Of a DNA stretch of 64,000 nucleotides, positions 52,127 through 60,467 are shown in pieces. Every line of letters begins with the position of its first letter. Position 1 is the stretch's first letter. The translations under genes were made by a program, and so were the position numbers. The stretch comes from Erythrobacter sp. (GTDB lineage Bacteria > Pseudomonadota > Alphaproteobacteria > Sphingomonadales > Sphingomonadaceae): NCBI GenBank assembly GCA_030148605.1, contig JASBTD010000035.1, positions 23,902-87,901 on the forward strand, given 5' to 3'. The notes under the pieces are model-generated. The model saw nothing but the letters and a program-made list of their open reading frames with translations. It was not told the origin of the DNA and did not search any database.

Positions 52127-53869
52127 CTAACCCGCCAAGGCTTCGGCTGGAAGGCTGTAAAGCAAGCCCGCACCGGCGGTGGCTGACGCCTTGAGGCCAC
52201 TAGCTTCAGGCACAATCCGGTCGAGGAAAAAGCGCGTGGTCACGGGCTTTGTCTTGGCGAGCGAGGGCGCCGCGCCTGTCTGGACTGCTTCTGCCTGCTT
52301 CATGAGCTGCCAGCCGGCCACTGCGACGGAAAGCATGGTGCAGAACGGCACGCTGCCTGCAAGCCGGTCATCCAGGCTCGCTTCGGTTGCCATCCATTGC
52401 GCGATCGCGCGGCAATCTTCAGCCAGAGCTTTGAGGCCTGATTCCTCACCAGCATCGCGAATGATGTCACCGATCAGAGCGTCGACGACGCCGCCCGCTT
52501 CAAGCCCGAGCTTGCGCGTGACAAGGTCTGCGGCCTGAATGCCATTGGTGCCTTCGTAGATCGGAGCGATCTTCGAATCGCGCCAATGCTGCGCTGCGCC
52601 GGTCTCTTCGACGAAACCCATCCCGCCATGCACCTGGATGCCAATGCCCGCCACTTCAACGCCAACATCGGTACCCCATGCCTTGATCAACGGCACAAGG
52701 ACTTCGGCACGTGCCTTGGCAGCTGCATCACCCAGCGTCCCGCGGTCGACTTGCCCGGCGCAATAGTACAGCAATGCGCGTGCGCCCTCGGTCAGCGCTT
52801 TCATGCGCAGCAACATGCGCCGCACATCAGGATGCTCGATGATCGCGACCGGGTTCTTGTCAGGCGAGCCAGCGCGGGCGGATTGCACGCGCTCGTTGGC
52901 ATAGGCGATCGCTTGCTGTGTTGCGCGTTCGCCAATCTGTACCCCCTGGTTGCCGACATTGATGCGCGCGTTGTTCATCATCGTGAACATCGCCATCAGC
53001 CCGCGATTGGGCTCACCCACCAGCTCGCCCACGCATTCGCCATTGTCGCCATAGGACATGACGCATGTGGGCGAGGCATTGATGCCGAGCTTGTGCTCCA
53101 GGCTGACACAACGCAGATCGTTCCTGGGCCCGAGTGAACCATCATCCTTCACATGGTATTTTGGCACGACGAAGAGCGAGATCCCGCGCGAACCTTCAGG
53201 TGCATCGGGCAATCGCGCGAGCACCAGATGGATGATATTGCCTGCCAGCTCGTGCTCGCCCCAGGTGATATAGATTTTCTGCCCTTTGATCAGATATTTG
53301 CCGGCATGCTCACCCTGCTCGATAGGCGTTGCAGTGCTGCGCAAGGCTCCAACGTCAGACCCAGCCTGCGGCTCGGTAAGGTTCATCGTGCCTGACCATG
53401 CTCCGCTGACAAGATTGGGCAGGTACTTCGCTTTCTGCGCGTCCGAGCCATGATGCTCGAGCGCTTCGATCGCGCCAACGCTCAGCATCGGCAGCAGGTT
53501 GAAAGCCATATTGGCACTGCCGAGATTCTCCAGCACATTGCAGGCCAGCGTGAAAGGCAGGCCTTGTCCGCCGAACGCCTCAGGCGATGCGATCGCATTC
53601 CAGCCTTGCTCGACATAGGCCTCGTAAGCTTGCTTGAACCCCTCGGGCAGGCGGACCACGCCATTTTCCAGCTTCGTGCCTTCCAGATCGCCCACGCGGT
53701 TGAGCGGCGCGAATTCCCCGGCCGCGAACTGGCCCACACCTTCTACGATTGCTTCGACCAGATCGGGCTCGGCAGCGGCGAAACGTTCGCTTTGAGCGAG
53801 TTCTTCAATCCCGGCATTGACGCGGATGGCGAGCAATTGGTCCTGGGTCGGCGGAGTGTAGGGCGTCAC
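52127..53869 (-). CDS. Acyl-CoA dehydrogenase (long, C-terminal extension)
   Basis: A 580-residue FAD-dependent acyl-CoA dehydrogenase. Family blocks are YVEQGWNAIASPEAFGGQGLP, the FAD motif MNLTEPQAGSDVGALR, KIYITWGEHELAGNIIHLVLAR, GIGIQVHGGMGFVEETG and YEGTNGIQAADLV. It is longer than short-chain members because of a C-terminal helical domain. It catalyses the first oxidation of fatty acid beta-oxidation. The chain-length specificity cannot be read off. Confidence 0.92.
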   Translation of the reverse strand: MTPYTPPTQDQLLAIRVNAGIEELAQSERFAAAEPDLVEAIVEGVGQFAAGEFAPLNRVGDLEGTKLENGVVRLPEGFKQAYEAYVEQGWNAIASPEAFGGQGLPFTLACNVLENLGSANMAFNLLPMLSVGAIEALEHHGSDAQKAKYLPNLVSGAWSGTMNLTEPQAGSDVGALRSTATPIEQGEHAGKYLIKGQKIYITWGEHELAGNIIHLVLARLPDAPEGSRGISLFVVPKYHVKDDGSLGPRNDLRCVSLEHKLGINASPTCVMSYGDNGECVGELVGEPNRGLMAMFTMMNNARINVGNQGVQIGERATQQAIAYANERVQSARAGSPDKNPVAIIEHPDVRRMLLRMKALTEGARALLYYCAGQVDRGTLGDAAAKARAEVLVPLIKAWGTDVGVEVAGIGIQVHGGMGFVEETGAAQHWRDSKIAPIYEGTNGIQAADLVTRKLGLEAGGVVDALIGDIIRDAGEESGLKALAEDCRAIAQWMATEASLDDRLAGSVPFCTMLSVAVAGWQLMKQAEAVQTGAAPSLAKTKPVTTRFFLDRIVPEASGLKASATAGAGLLYSLPAEALAG

Positions 53870-53934
53870 TTTGGTCTGTCCTTTGTCTCAGCAAAATACT
53901 TGGCTTTGCGCGCACTCACCTATAGCGGGCAGGC

Positions 53935-54861
53935 ATGACGGGCAAGAACGCTACGGAAGTGCTGGCTTCAGACGCGGAGGGAATCGCGCGCGCAGCAGCG
54001 ATTCTCGAACGTGGCGGCCTGGTCGCGGTTCCGACCGAGACGGTTTACGGGCTCGCAGCGCGCGCAGATAGCGCGGAGGCCGTGACGCGAATATATGCCG
54101 CGAAGGACCGACCCGATTTCAACCCGCTGATCGTGCATGTGCGCGATTTCGATCAAGCTGCGCGATATGCGCAAGCGAGCGATTGCGCGCTGAAGTTGAT
54201 GGAAGCGCACTGGCCGGGGCCACTTACGCTGGTTTTGCCTTTGCGCGAAGATGCTCAGCTTGCGCCGGCGGTGACAGCCGGATTGCCAACTCTGGCGCTG
54301 CGCGCTCCGGCGCATCCTGTAATGCAACACCTGCTTGATGCGGTGGATTTCCCGCTTGCAGCACCCTCAGCCAATCGCAGCGGCTTTATCAGCCCGACAA
54401 CTGCCGAGCATGTTCTGGCATCGCTTGATGGGCGGATTGACGCGGTGATCGATGGCGGCGCATGCGAAGCGGGCCTGGAATCGACCATCATTGCAGTACG
54501 TGAAGACGGCACCTTGCATCAATTGCGCCCGGGGCCGATCACATTGAAGGGCGCAGTCGCGGCTGATGGCGATGGCAGTATCGAGGCCCCTGGGCAACTT
54601 GCCAGCCACTATGCCCCCGGCAAGCCGCTGCGCCTCAACGCGGCAACAGCCGAGCCAGACGAGTTCCATATCGGATTTGGCGCGGTGGCAGGCGATTGTT
54701 CGCTCTCGCTGGCAGGCGATCTGAATGAGGCAGCGGCGCGACTCTACGACTGTCTTCACCAAGGCGCAGCGAGCGTGAAACCGCGCATTGCTGTAGCCCC
54801 CGTGCCAAATCGCGGCATTGGCGCGGCGATCAATGACCGGTTGGCGCGCGCCGCAGCCTAG
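53935..54861 (+). CDS. tsaC: L-threonylcarbamoyladenylate synthase (TsaC/Sua5)
   Basis: A 308-residue enzyme making threonylcarbamoyl-AMP for the universal t6A37 tRNA modification. The YrdC domain shows GGLVAVPTETVYGLAARAD, RIYAAKDRPDFNPLIVHV, HWPGPLTLVLPL, LALRAPAHPVM, and ANRSGFISPTTAEHV. The C-terminal ~100 residues form the Sua5-type domain (LASHYAPGKPLRL). It is convergent with the lipoprotein gene by a four-base overlap. Confidence 0.93.
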   Translation: MTGKNATEVLASDAEGIARAAAILERGGLVAVPTETVYGLAARADSAEAVTRIYAAKDRPDFNPLIVHVRDFDQAARYAQASDCALKLMEAHWPGPLTLVLPLREDAQLAPAVTAGLPTLALRAPAHPVMQHLLDAVDFPLAAPSANRSGFISPTTAEHVLASLDGRIDAVIDGGACEAGLESTIIAVREDGTLHQLRPGPITLKGAVAADGDGSIEAPGQLASHYAPGKPLRLNAATAEPDEFHIGFGAVAGDCSLSLAGDLNEAAARLYDCLHQGAASVKPRIAVAPVPNRGIGAAINDRLARAAA

Positions 54862-55202
54862 CTTTCGCGGGCAGGGGGTGGCGGAGGCGGAGCGATGCTC
54901 CGCAGCAGGATCTGGATTTCGGAATAGGTTTCGCGCGCTTCGAAACAGGCACGATCATTGCCGTCGCGGCATTGATCCATCTGTTTGTCATATCGGCGAT
55001 TGAGCTTGCCCAGCTCTTCCTCGCGCTCGCGCAGTTCGCGCCCGCGCTTTTCATCGGCTTCGGACTGGCTGGTGGTGGCGGCGTCCACCCCCGTGCCAAC
55101 GATCTTGACCGGTGCGGTTACCACATCGGCCGCGGTTCGAACGATACAGCCGCTGAGCAGGGTTGAGCTCAGGGCTATGAGAGCAAGAGAAAGGCCGCGC
55201 AT
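54858..55202 (-). CDS. Small lipoprotein with charged coiled region
   Basis: A 114-residue exported lipoprotein. The signal peptide ends at STLLSGC, cysteine about residue 19. A hydrophobic stretch (VVTAPVKIVGTGVDAA) is followed by a strongly charged region EADEKRGRELREREEELGK, then two cysteines (MDQCRDGNDRACFEARE) that may form a disulfide, and a polyproline end. I do not recognise the family. It is followed on the minus strand by tsaC in convergence. Confidence 0.7.
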   Translation of the reverse strand: MRGLSLALIALSSTLLSGCIVRTAADVVTAPVKIVGTGVDAATTSQSEADEKRGRELREREEELGKLNRRYDKQMDQCRDGNDRACFEARETYSEIQILLRSIAPPPPPPARES

Positions 55203-55273
55203 GAGAGCTGTGTCTCACACGCGGCCTTTGCTTGTCCAGCGCTGCACGATGAAGCGCAGCATATTCCCGGCAA

Positions 55274-56033
55274 TTATTCGGCTGGTTCGGTTTCGCTTGC
55301 GGGCTCGCACTTCAGCGTGCCTGAACCCATCACATTGATTTCGCAGGTCGCACTGCCGATCACACGAACATCGCCTGAGCCGACAATATTGGCTTCGACC
55401 TCGCCATCAGAGGCAAAGGTCGCATCGCCTGAACCGGCGACCGTTACTTCGGCCCGATCAGCCTTGAGGCCCGCCATATCCGCACTGCCAGCGCCAACAA
55501 TGTTGAGCTCTAGCCGCTCGGCTGATCCAGCGCCGGAAACCGAACCCGATCCGGCAATAGTGATCTCGGCCTTGCTTCCTTCGAGCGACGTAATGTTGAG
55601 CGAACCCGAACCGGCGATGGTGATCTCAGCTTCGTCAGCCATCGTGGCCGCTTCGGCATAGCCCGATCCTGCGATCACTATTTCACGCGGAGCAGGCATG
55701 GTCACGTTGACAATGGCGGTGCCGGCATTCTTCCATTCGCCGCTTTTGCGCGAGACAGCCAGCGTTCCGTCCTTCAGCGAGAAAACGCACCAGGTCGATC
55801 GCTTCCGCGTCACCGGTAACATCAATATCCAGCGCTTCGCCTTCTGTCAGCACGATCCGGTCCGGGCCCGCAAGAACCACGCCTGTGGGCGGATCGCCTG
55901 ACATGTCGAGCTCGGCCAGCGGCACGCCTTCTTCACCGTTGATCTTGATATCCATATCGCCGCAGCCAGCCACAGCGGCTGAGAGAGCGATCGCGGCCAC
56001 AGGGGCAAGGCCCTTGATCAGCTTGTGCAACAT
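55274..56033 (-). pseudogene. DUF2807 lipoprotein gene with one-base frameshift
   Basis: Two overlapping frames together encode one DUF2807 (GIN-domain) protein. The upstream frame (from 56033) gives a lipoprotein signal (AAVAGC), GDMDIKI and GEALDIDVTGDAEAIDLVRF. The downstream frame continues SLKDGTLAVSRKSGEW and then beta-helix repeats of about 20 residues with V/I-x-GSG motifs. They join if one base is removed from a run of four A (55782-55785, TTTT on the coding strand). As read, the product stops early; a sequencing error or slippage is possible. It would be a periplasmic or outer-membrane adhesion-like protein. Confidence 0.8.
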
Positions 56034-56100
56034 TTCTCTTCCTCCAAACTTCTATCCGTATTGCCGATATAATACACCAAGGTTGAACCTGCAACCGCGC

Positions 56101-56133
56101 AAAGAAAAAGGGCCGCCGGTTAAGGCAGCCCTT
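56101..56133 (-). terminator. Rho-independent terminator of carD
   Basis: On the minus strand AAGGGC-x-GCC pairs with GGC-x-GCCCTT around a six-base loop, followed by CTTTTTCTTT. It begins about 30 bases past the carD stop. It also sits at the front of the DUF2807 gene, isolating the two. Confidence 0.82.
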
Positions 56134-56161
56134 GATCGATACAGAAGCGCAGTTGAACGAG

Positions 56162-56695
56162 TTACGCCTCTTCAGTGCTTTCGTAATATTGCGGAGCGTG
56201 AGTGCGCAAAACGTCGAGAATCTTCTCCAGCGCAGTCGCTTCGTCGGTTTCTTCCATTGCCGCGAGTTCGCGTGCCAGGCGGCTCGAAGCCGCTTCGAAG
56301 ATCTGTCGCTCCGAATAGCTTTGCTCGGGCTGGTCTTCAGGGCGGAAAAGGTCGCGCGTCACTTCTGCGATCAGCACGATTTCGCCAGAATTGATCTTCG
56401 CTTCATACTCCTGCGCGCGGCGCGACCACATGGTGCGCTTGACCTTGGGCTTGCTCTTGAGCGTGTCCATGGCTTCCTTCAGCGCCTTGTCGCTAGAAAG
56501 CTTGCGCATGCCGATCGATTCGACCTTGTTGGTGGGAACGCGCAAGGTCATGCGCTCTTTCTCGAAACGCAGAACATAAAGTTCCAGCTGCATGCCGGCG
56601 ATCTCTTCATTCTGAAGTTCGATCACACGGCCAACACCGTGCTTGGGATACACAACATAGTCGCCGACCTTGAAGGCGGTAGCCTCGCTTGCCAT
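56162..56695 (-). CDS. carD: CarD-family transcriptional regulator
   Basis: A 177-residue RNA-polymerase-interacting factor. The N-terminal Tudor-like part shows VGDYVVYPKHGVGRVIELQ, and the C-terminal helical part has MWSRRAQEYEAKINSG and LARELAAMEETDEATALEKI. CarD stabilises open complexes at certain promoters. It is followed by a strong terminator. The upstream stretch is AT-rich, with TATAAT at about 56855-56860 on the minus strand, a probable promoter. Confidence 0.93.
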   Translation of the reverse strand: MASEATAFKVGDYVVYPKHGVGRVIELQNEEIAGMQLELYVLRFEKERMTLRVPTNKVESIGMRKLSSDKALKEAMDTLKSKPKVKRTMWSRRAQEYEAKINSGEIVLIAEVTRDLFRPEDQPEQSYSERQIFEAASSRLARELAAMEETDEATALEKILDVLRTHAPQYYESTEEA

Positions 56696-56930
56696 GCAAA
56701 ATCCTTTCTGTGGCCTCGCCGCCAGTGACAGTCGAAGGGACCCGACCGGGCCTGCAAATGCAGGCTCCGCACGCGTCCTGTCGATGTCTGCTGTTGGCCG
56801 TGCCTTTTCAATCTAAACCCGAACGCCGGGACCAATCCGGCGCGCTTGTTCGATTATATAACACAATTGCAACAAAATTGCGAGTCGCAACCTAATAGGT
56901 GCGAGATTCGGGTCTGGATCGCCCGCGAAC

Positions 56931-56966
56931 GCTGGCCTGCCGCATGAATCTTCGCGGCTGGCCAGC
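56931..56966. repeat. Inverted repeat between fdxA and carD promoter
   Basis: GCTGGCC-T-GCCGC (56931-56943) pairs with GCGGC-T-GGCCAGC (56954-56966), leaving a ten-base loop. The stem is 12 pairs with one mismatch. No T-run follows in either direction. The 281-base gap 56696-56977 otherwise holds the probable carD promoter and no gene I can support. Confidence 0.6.
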
Positions 56967-56977
56967 CTGGAATCGAG

Positions 56978-57316
56978 CTAGTCGCCTTCGCCAGGCGCTT
57001 CAGAGAAATACTTCTCGAACTTGCCTTCTTCACCCTTGTGATCGTCAGCGTCGGCGGGCGGTTCCTTCTGGCCAGTGATGTTTGGCCATTCAGCAGAGAA
57101 TTTCGTGTTGAGCTCGAGCCATTTCTCCAACCCGTCTTCCGTATCAGGCAGGATTGCTTCGGCCGGGCATTCAGGCTCGCACACGCCGCAGTCGATGCAT
57201 TCGGACGGGTTGATGACGAGCATGTTCTCGCCTTCATAGAAACAATCGACGGGGCACACTTCAACGCAATCGGTGTATTTGCATTTGATGCAGGCCTCGG
57301 TGACGACGTAAGTCAT
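56978..57316 (-). CDS. fdxA: 7Fe ferredoxin FdxA
   Basis: A 112-residue ferredoxin holding one [3Fe-4S] and one [4Fe-4S] cluster. The motifs are [21 protein letters not shown] and [16 protein letters not shown] (split here), typical of FdxA in alphaproteobacteria, with a charged C-terminal tail. Its start overlaps the S4-domain gene by four bases, so they are cotranscribed. Electron partners are unknown. Confidence 0.95.
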   Translation of the reverse strand: MTYVVTEACIKCKYTDCVEVCPVDCFYEGENMLVINPSECIDCGVCEPECPAEAILPDTEDGLEKWLELNTKFSAEWPNITGQKEPPADADDHKGEEGKFEKYFSEAPGEGD

Positions 57317-57648
57317 GTGGCGGAATTCCCTTCCAGATCGTGATGCAATTGCGCTGCTAAGGGCTTTTCGCCACTCCGGTCAAGCTCACTATAATGTGAG
57401 CGCGCCATTCCCGGCGGCCCGCGACGTTCGGGTAACGCAAGAACTTCGATGATTCGCACATCGCCGCCCTGCGCAAAAGTCAGCACGTCACCGGGGCGCA
57501 CTTCCAGGCTGCTGCGCAGGGCACGCACGCCGTTGAGCCGCATATGGCCTTCTTCGATCATCGCGCTGGCGCGGCTTCGGGTGCGGGCAAGGCGAAGGTA
57601 GACCAGCAAGCGATCAAGTCGCATGGCCTGCTTCTCGCTGGCAACCAT
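57313..57648 (-). CDS. S4-domain RNA-binding protein (HslR-like)
   Basis: A 111-residue protein. The S4 domain (about residues 10-65) has [19 protein letters not shown], then [23 protein letters not shown] (split here). It resembles the ribosome-associated heat-shock protein HslR. The ATG overlaps the helicase stop as TGATG and so is probably coupled to it. A later start (MRLDRL) is possible but the earlier one fits the coupling. Confidence 0.83.
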   Translation of the reverse strand: MVASEKQAMRLDRLLVYLRLARTRSRASAMIEEGHMRLNGVRALRSSLEVRPGDVLTFAQGGDVRIIEVLALPERRGPPGMARSHYSELDRSGEKPLAAQLHHDLEGNSAT

Positions 57649-60272
57649 CAACCAAGCAATTCCTTGAGCGCGTCAAAGGCACCGCTGCCCTTGGCCGGTT
57701 CGTGGGCTCTGCGATTCGGCTTATTATCCCGTTTGGACTTGCCACGCTGGCGCTGATCCTTCGCGCCGCGCTTGGACTGGCCGGTTTTCGCTGGTGCATG
57801 TTTCGCATGTCGGTTGCCTTGCTGGCCGGGCCTGCGCGGACGCCAGCTCCACATATCGGGGGTTGGCGGGCCAAACGCCTCTTCCGCCAATTTGCGCGCG
57901 ACAAAGCGCTTGAACCCGGCACTTCCGAGCAAGCGGGGAATATTGTCCGCTTCAAGCCCGATCGAAATCGCCAACGCAGTATCCAGAGCAAAACGCGCCG
58001 GAGGCTTGCCCTTGCCGACTTCCGGCGTTGCCTTTGCCCGCGCGTCAAACGCGGCACGCAGGATCTTTTCTGCCAGATCGACGCGGATCATCTGACTGCC
58101 CGCGTGCCGATAGCCTGCCGGCAGGCGCTTCTCGTTGCCGATCACCGGAAGCATCGCCTGGTTGAGCGGTCGACGATCGATCCCCAGTGCATGGAGCAAC
58201 TGGCGCGGCGCGGGTTTCAGCAAGGCATGGGCAAAGATGTCCAGCGCGCCGAACACCACGCCAAGCTTGCGCAGGTAGGGCCGCATCTCCTTGGGCAGAT
58301 GCTGCAAACCCGCATCTTCGCGACTCACCACGCCATGACCGGCAATCACCGTGTGCAGCAAGGCGCGCGCTTCGGACCCGGCTTCGGGGTCACGCGCAGC
58401 TGCTGCAAGTTTGCGCAGCGGTTCGAGCGGCTCTAGTTGCGTATCGAGCCATTGCTGGAGCGATCCCTCGAAAGCCTTGCGCTCCGCCTCTGGCAGTGCG
58501 CCGAGCTCGCGCACGAACTCGATACGCGCAGTGGCAAAATCATCCGAGAGCTCGATATTGGCCAGCCTGTGCTCGCCCCACACAATCGCGCCTTCTGCAA
58601 TCACCAGCTCCTGAAGCCCTTCACTGGCGAGCCAGCGGGCGCGCTGGCTGAGAATTGCTGGCAGCGCCTTTTCACCGGCGGCGAGCAACATCTTGCGGTC
58701 CGCAACCGTTGCATCGGAGGCCAACGCAAAGCGAAAGCCATCAAGCCGCCCGATCAGCTCGCCATCAACTGTCAGCGATCCGTCGGGGGCAAGTTCAACC
58801 GGAAGGTTCTGCCCGTCCTGTCCCAGCGATTTCATCAAAAGCGATGTCCTTCGGTTTACAAATCTCTCTGTCAGCCGCGCATGCAACGCATCCGACAATT
58901 TGGCTTCGACCGCGCGGGCCCGGGCAAACATTTCGTCACGCGCCAGCACCCAGTCAGGCCGCTGGCAGATATAGGCCCAGGATCGCGTCGCGGCTATCCG
59001 TCCCTGCAAGGTATCGATATCGCCTTGCACCCGGTCCAGCTCGGCGATCCGCGCGGCGACATAGTCTGCCCCCAGATAGCCTTGCTGCAGATCCTGCCAT
59101 AGCCGGGCGACAAAGCGGGCATGCACTTCAGCCCCGACCGAACGGAAATCGGGCAAAGAGCACACTTCCCAGAAGCGGCGCACAGCGCCCGGCCCCGTCA
59201 CGCTTTGCGCAAGCGGCTCTTCGGCCAGGCGCTTGAGCACTGCAAGGTCAATCGCTTCCGGCGCGGGGCGCAGCTCTGGCTCGTCGGGCTTTGCCTCAAG
59301 GTCCGCAACCAGTGTGGATAGATCGGTGAAACGCGGTTCGGCTTCGCGCCAGAACAGATGGGTCAGCGGGGCGAAACGATGCTCTTCGATCGCGTAAATC
59401 TCTTCATCGGTGAATTCGGGCGGGCTTGCAGTGCTGCCGCGCATGCCCGAAACCGTACCGAATGTGCCATCGCGCTGATGCCGCCCGGCGCGCCCCGCTA
59501 TTTGCGCCATCTCTGACGGGGTCAGACGCCGCTTGCGCTTGCCATCGAATTTGGAAAGCGCGGCAAAGGCCACATGTTGGAGATCAAGGTTGAGCCCCAT
59601 GCCGATCGCATCAGTGGCGACGATATAGTCAACCTCGCCATTCTGGAACAATTCCACCTGCTTGTTGCGCGTTTCCGGTGAAAGCGCACCCATCACCACA
59701 GCCGCGCCGCCGCGGAATCGCCGCAGGGCTTCTGCAATGGCGTAAACCTGTTCGCTGCTGAAGCCGACCACCGCGCTGCGCGGCGGCAGGCGTGACAACT
59801 TGCAGCTGCCCGCGTGCTTCAGCGTCGAAAAACGGGGCCGCTCAACCATTTGCGCTCGCGGGATCAGCGATTTGACCAGCGGCTCCAGCGTCGCCGAGCC
59901 CAGGATCATGGTTTCTTCGCGCCCGCGCGCGTTCAGCAAACGGTCGGTGAAAATATGCCCGCGCTCAGGGTCTGCGGCGATTTGTGCTTCATCAAGCGCA
60001 ACGAAAGCGTGGCCACCCCCCAGCCGATCCATCGCCTCCGCGGTGCAACAGAAATAGCGCGCGTCAGGCGGCTCGATCCGCTCTTCGCCGGTGATCAGGG
60101 CCACCGCCTTGTCACCTTTGATCGCGCGCACCCGATCATAGACCTCGCGCGCGAGCAAGCGCAGCGGAAATCCGATCATTCCCGACGAATGGCCACACAT
60201 GCGTTCGATCGCGAGATGGGTCTTGCCGGTATTGGTCGGGCCCAGGACCGCCTTGATGGTGCTGTCGCTCAC
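57648..60272 (-). CDS. SF2 RNA helicase (SUV3/MgpS-like)
   Basis: An 874-residue DExH-type helicase. Motif I is GPTNTGKTHLAIERM, motif II is VALDEAQIAA, motif III is LGSATLEPL, motif V is ATDAIGMGLNLDLQHVAF and motif VI is QIAGRAGRHQRDG. It resembles Suv3, which in mitochondria is part of RNA turnover. The C-terminus is strongly basic (GNRHAKHAPAKTGQSKRGAK). It is the head of a cotranscribed helicase-S4-fdxA unit. Bacterial function is largely inferred. Confidence 0.88.
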   Translation of the reverse strand: MSDSTIKAVLGPTNTGKTHLAIERMCGHSSGMIGFPLRLLAREVYDRVRAIKGDKAVALITGEERIEPPDARYFCCTAEAMDRLGGGHAFVALDEAQIAADPERGHIFTDRLLNARGREETMILGSATLEPLVKSLIPRAQMVERPRFSTLKHAGSCKLSRLPPRSAVVGFSSEQVYAIAEALRRFRGGAAVVMGALSPETRNKQVELFQNGEVDYIVATDAIGMGLNLDLQHVAFAALSKFDGKRKRRLTPSEMAQIAGRAGRHQRDGTFGTVSGMRGSTASPPEFTDEEIYAIEEHRFAPLTHLFWREAEPRFTDLSTLVADLEAKPDEPELRPAPEAIDLAVLKRLAEEPLAQSVTGPGAVRRFWEVCSLPDFRSVGAEVHARFVARLWQDLQQGYLGADYVAARIAELDRVQGDIDTLQGRIAATRSWAYICQRPDWVLARDEMFARARAVEAKLSDALHARLTERFVNRRTSLLMKSLGQDGQNLPVELAPDGSLTVDGELIGRLDGFRFALASDATVADRKMLLAAGEKALPAILSQRARWLASEGLQELVIAEGAIVWGEHRLANIELSDDFATARIEFVRELGALPEAERKAFEGSLQQWLDTQLEPLEPLRKLAAAARDPEAGSEARALLHTVIAGHGVVSREDAGLQHLPKEMRPYLRKLGVVFGALDIFAHALLKPAPRQLLHALGIDRRPLNQAMLPVIGNEKRLPAGYRHAGSQMIRVDLAEKILRAAFDARAKATPEVGKGKPPARFALDTALAISIGLEADNIPRLLGSAGFKRFVARKLAEEAFGPPTPDMWSWRPRRPGQQGNRHAKHAPAKTGQSKRGAKDQRQRGKSKRDNKPNRRAHEPAKGSGAFDALKELLG

Positions 60273-60467
60273 TCGCGGACTTTGGCAGGCGGACAGTGTG
60301 CGAGCAACTGTTGCGTAGGCCAGACTTGCGGCTTCTCAACATTTCACCGCTCAACCGAGTCACTTGATCGTGCATTAAGCCCAGATTTACTTTGATCGGC
60401 GAGAGAATTGCGCCATTGAGCGGTTCGCCATCGCGAGGGGATAGCGAAGCGCGTCGGAGAGAAGTCC

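Noticed and set aside
57702..58436. Several long open frames opposite the RNA helicase
   Set aside because: They shadow the helicase gene; composition is that of complementary codons rather than a real protein.
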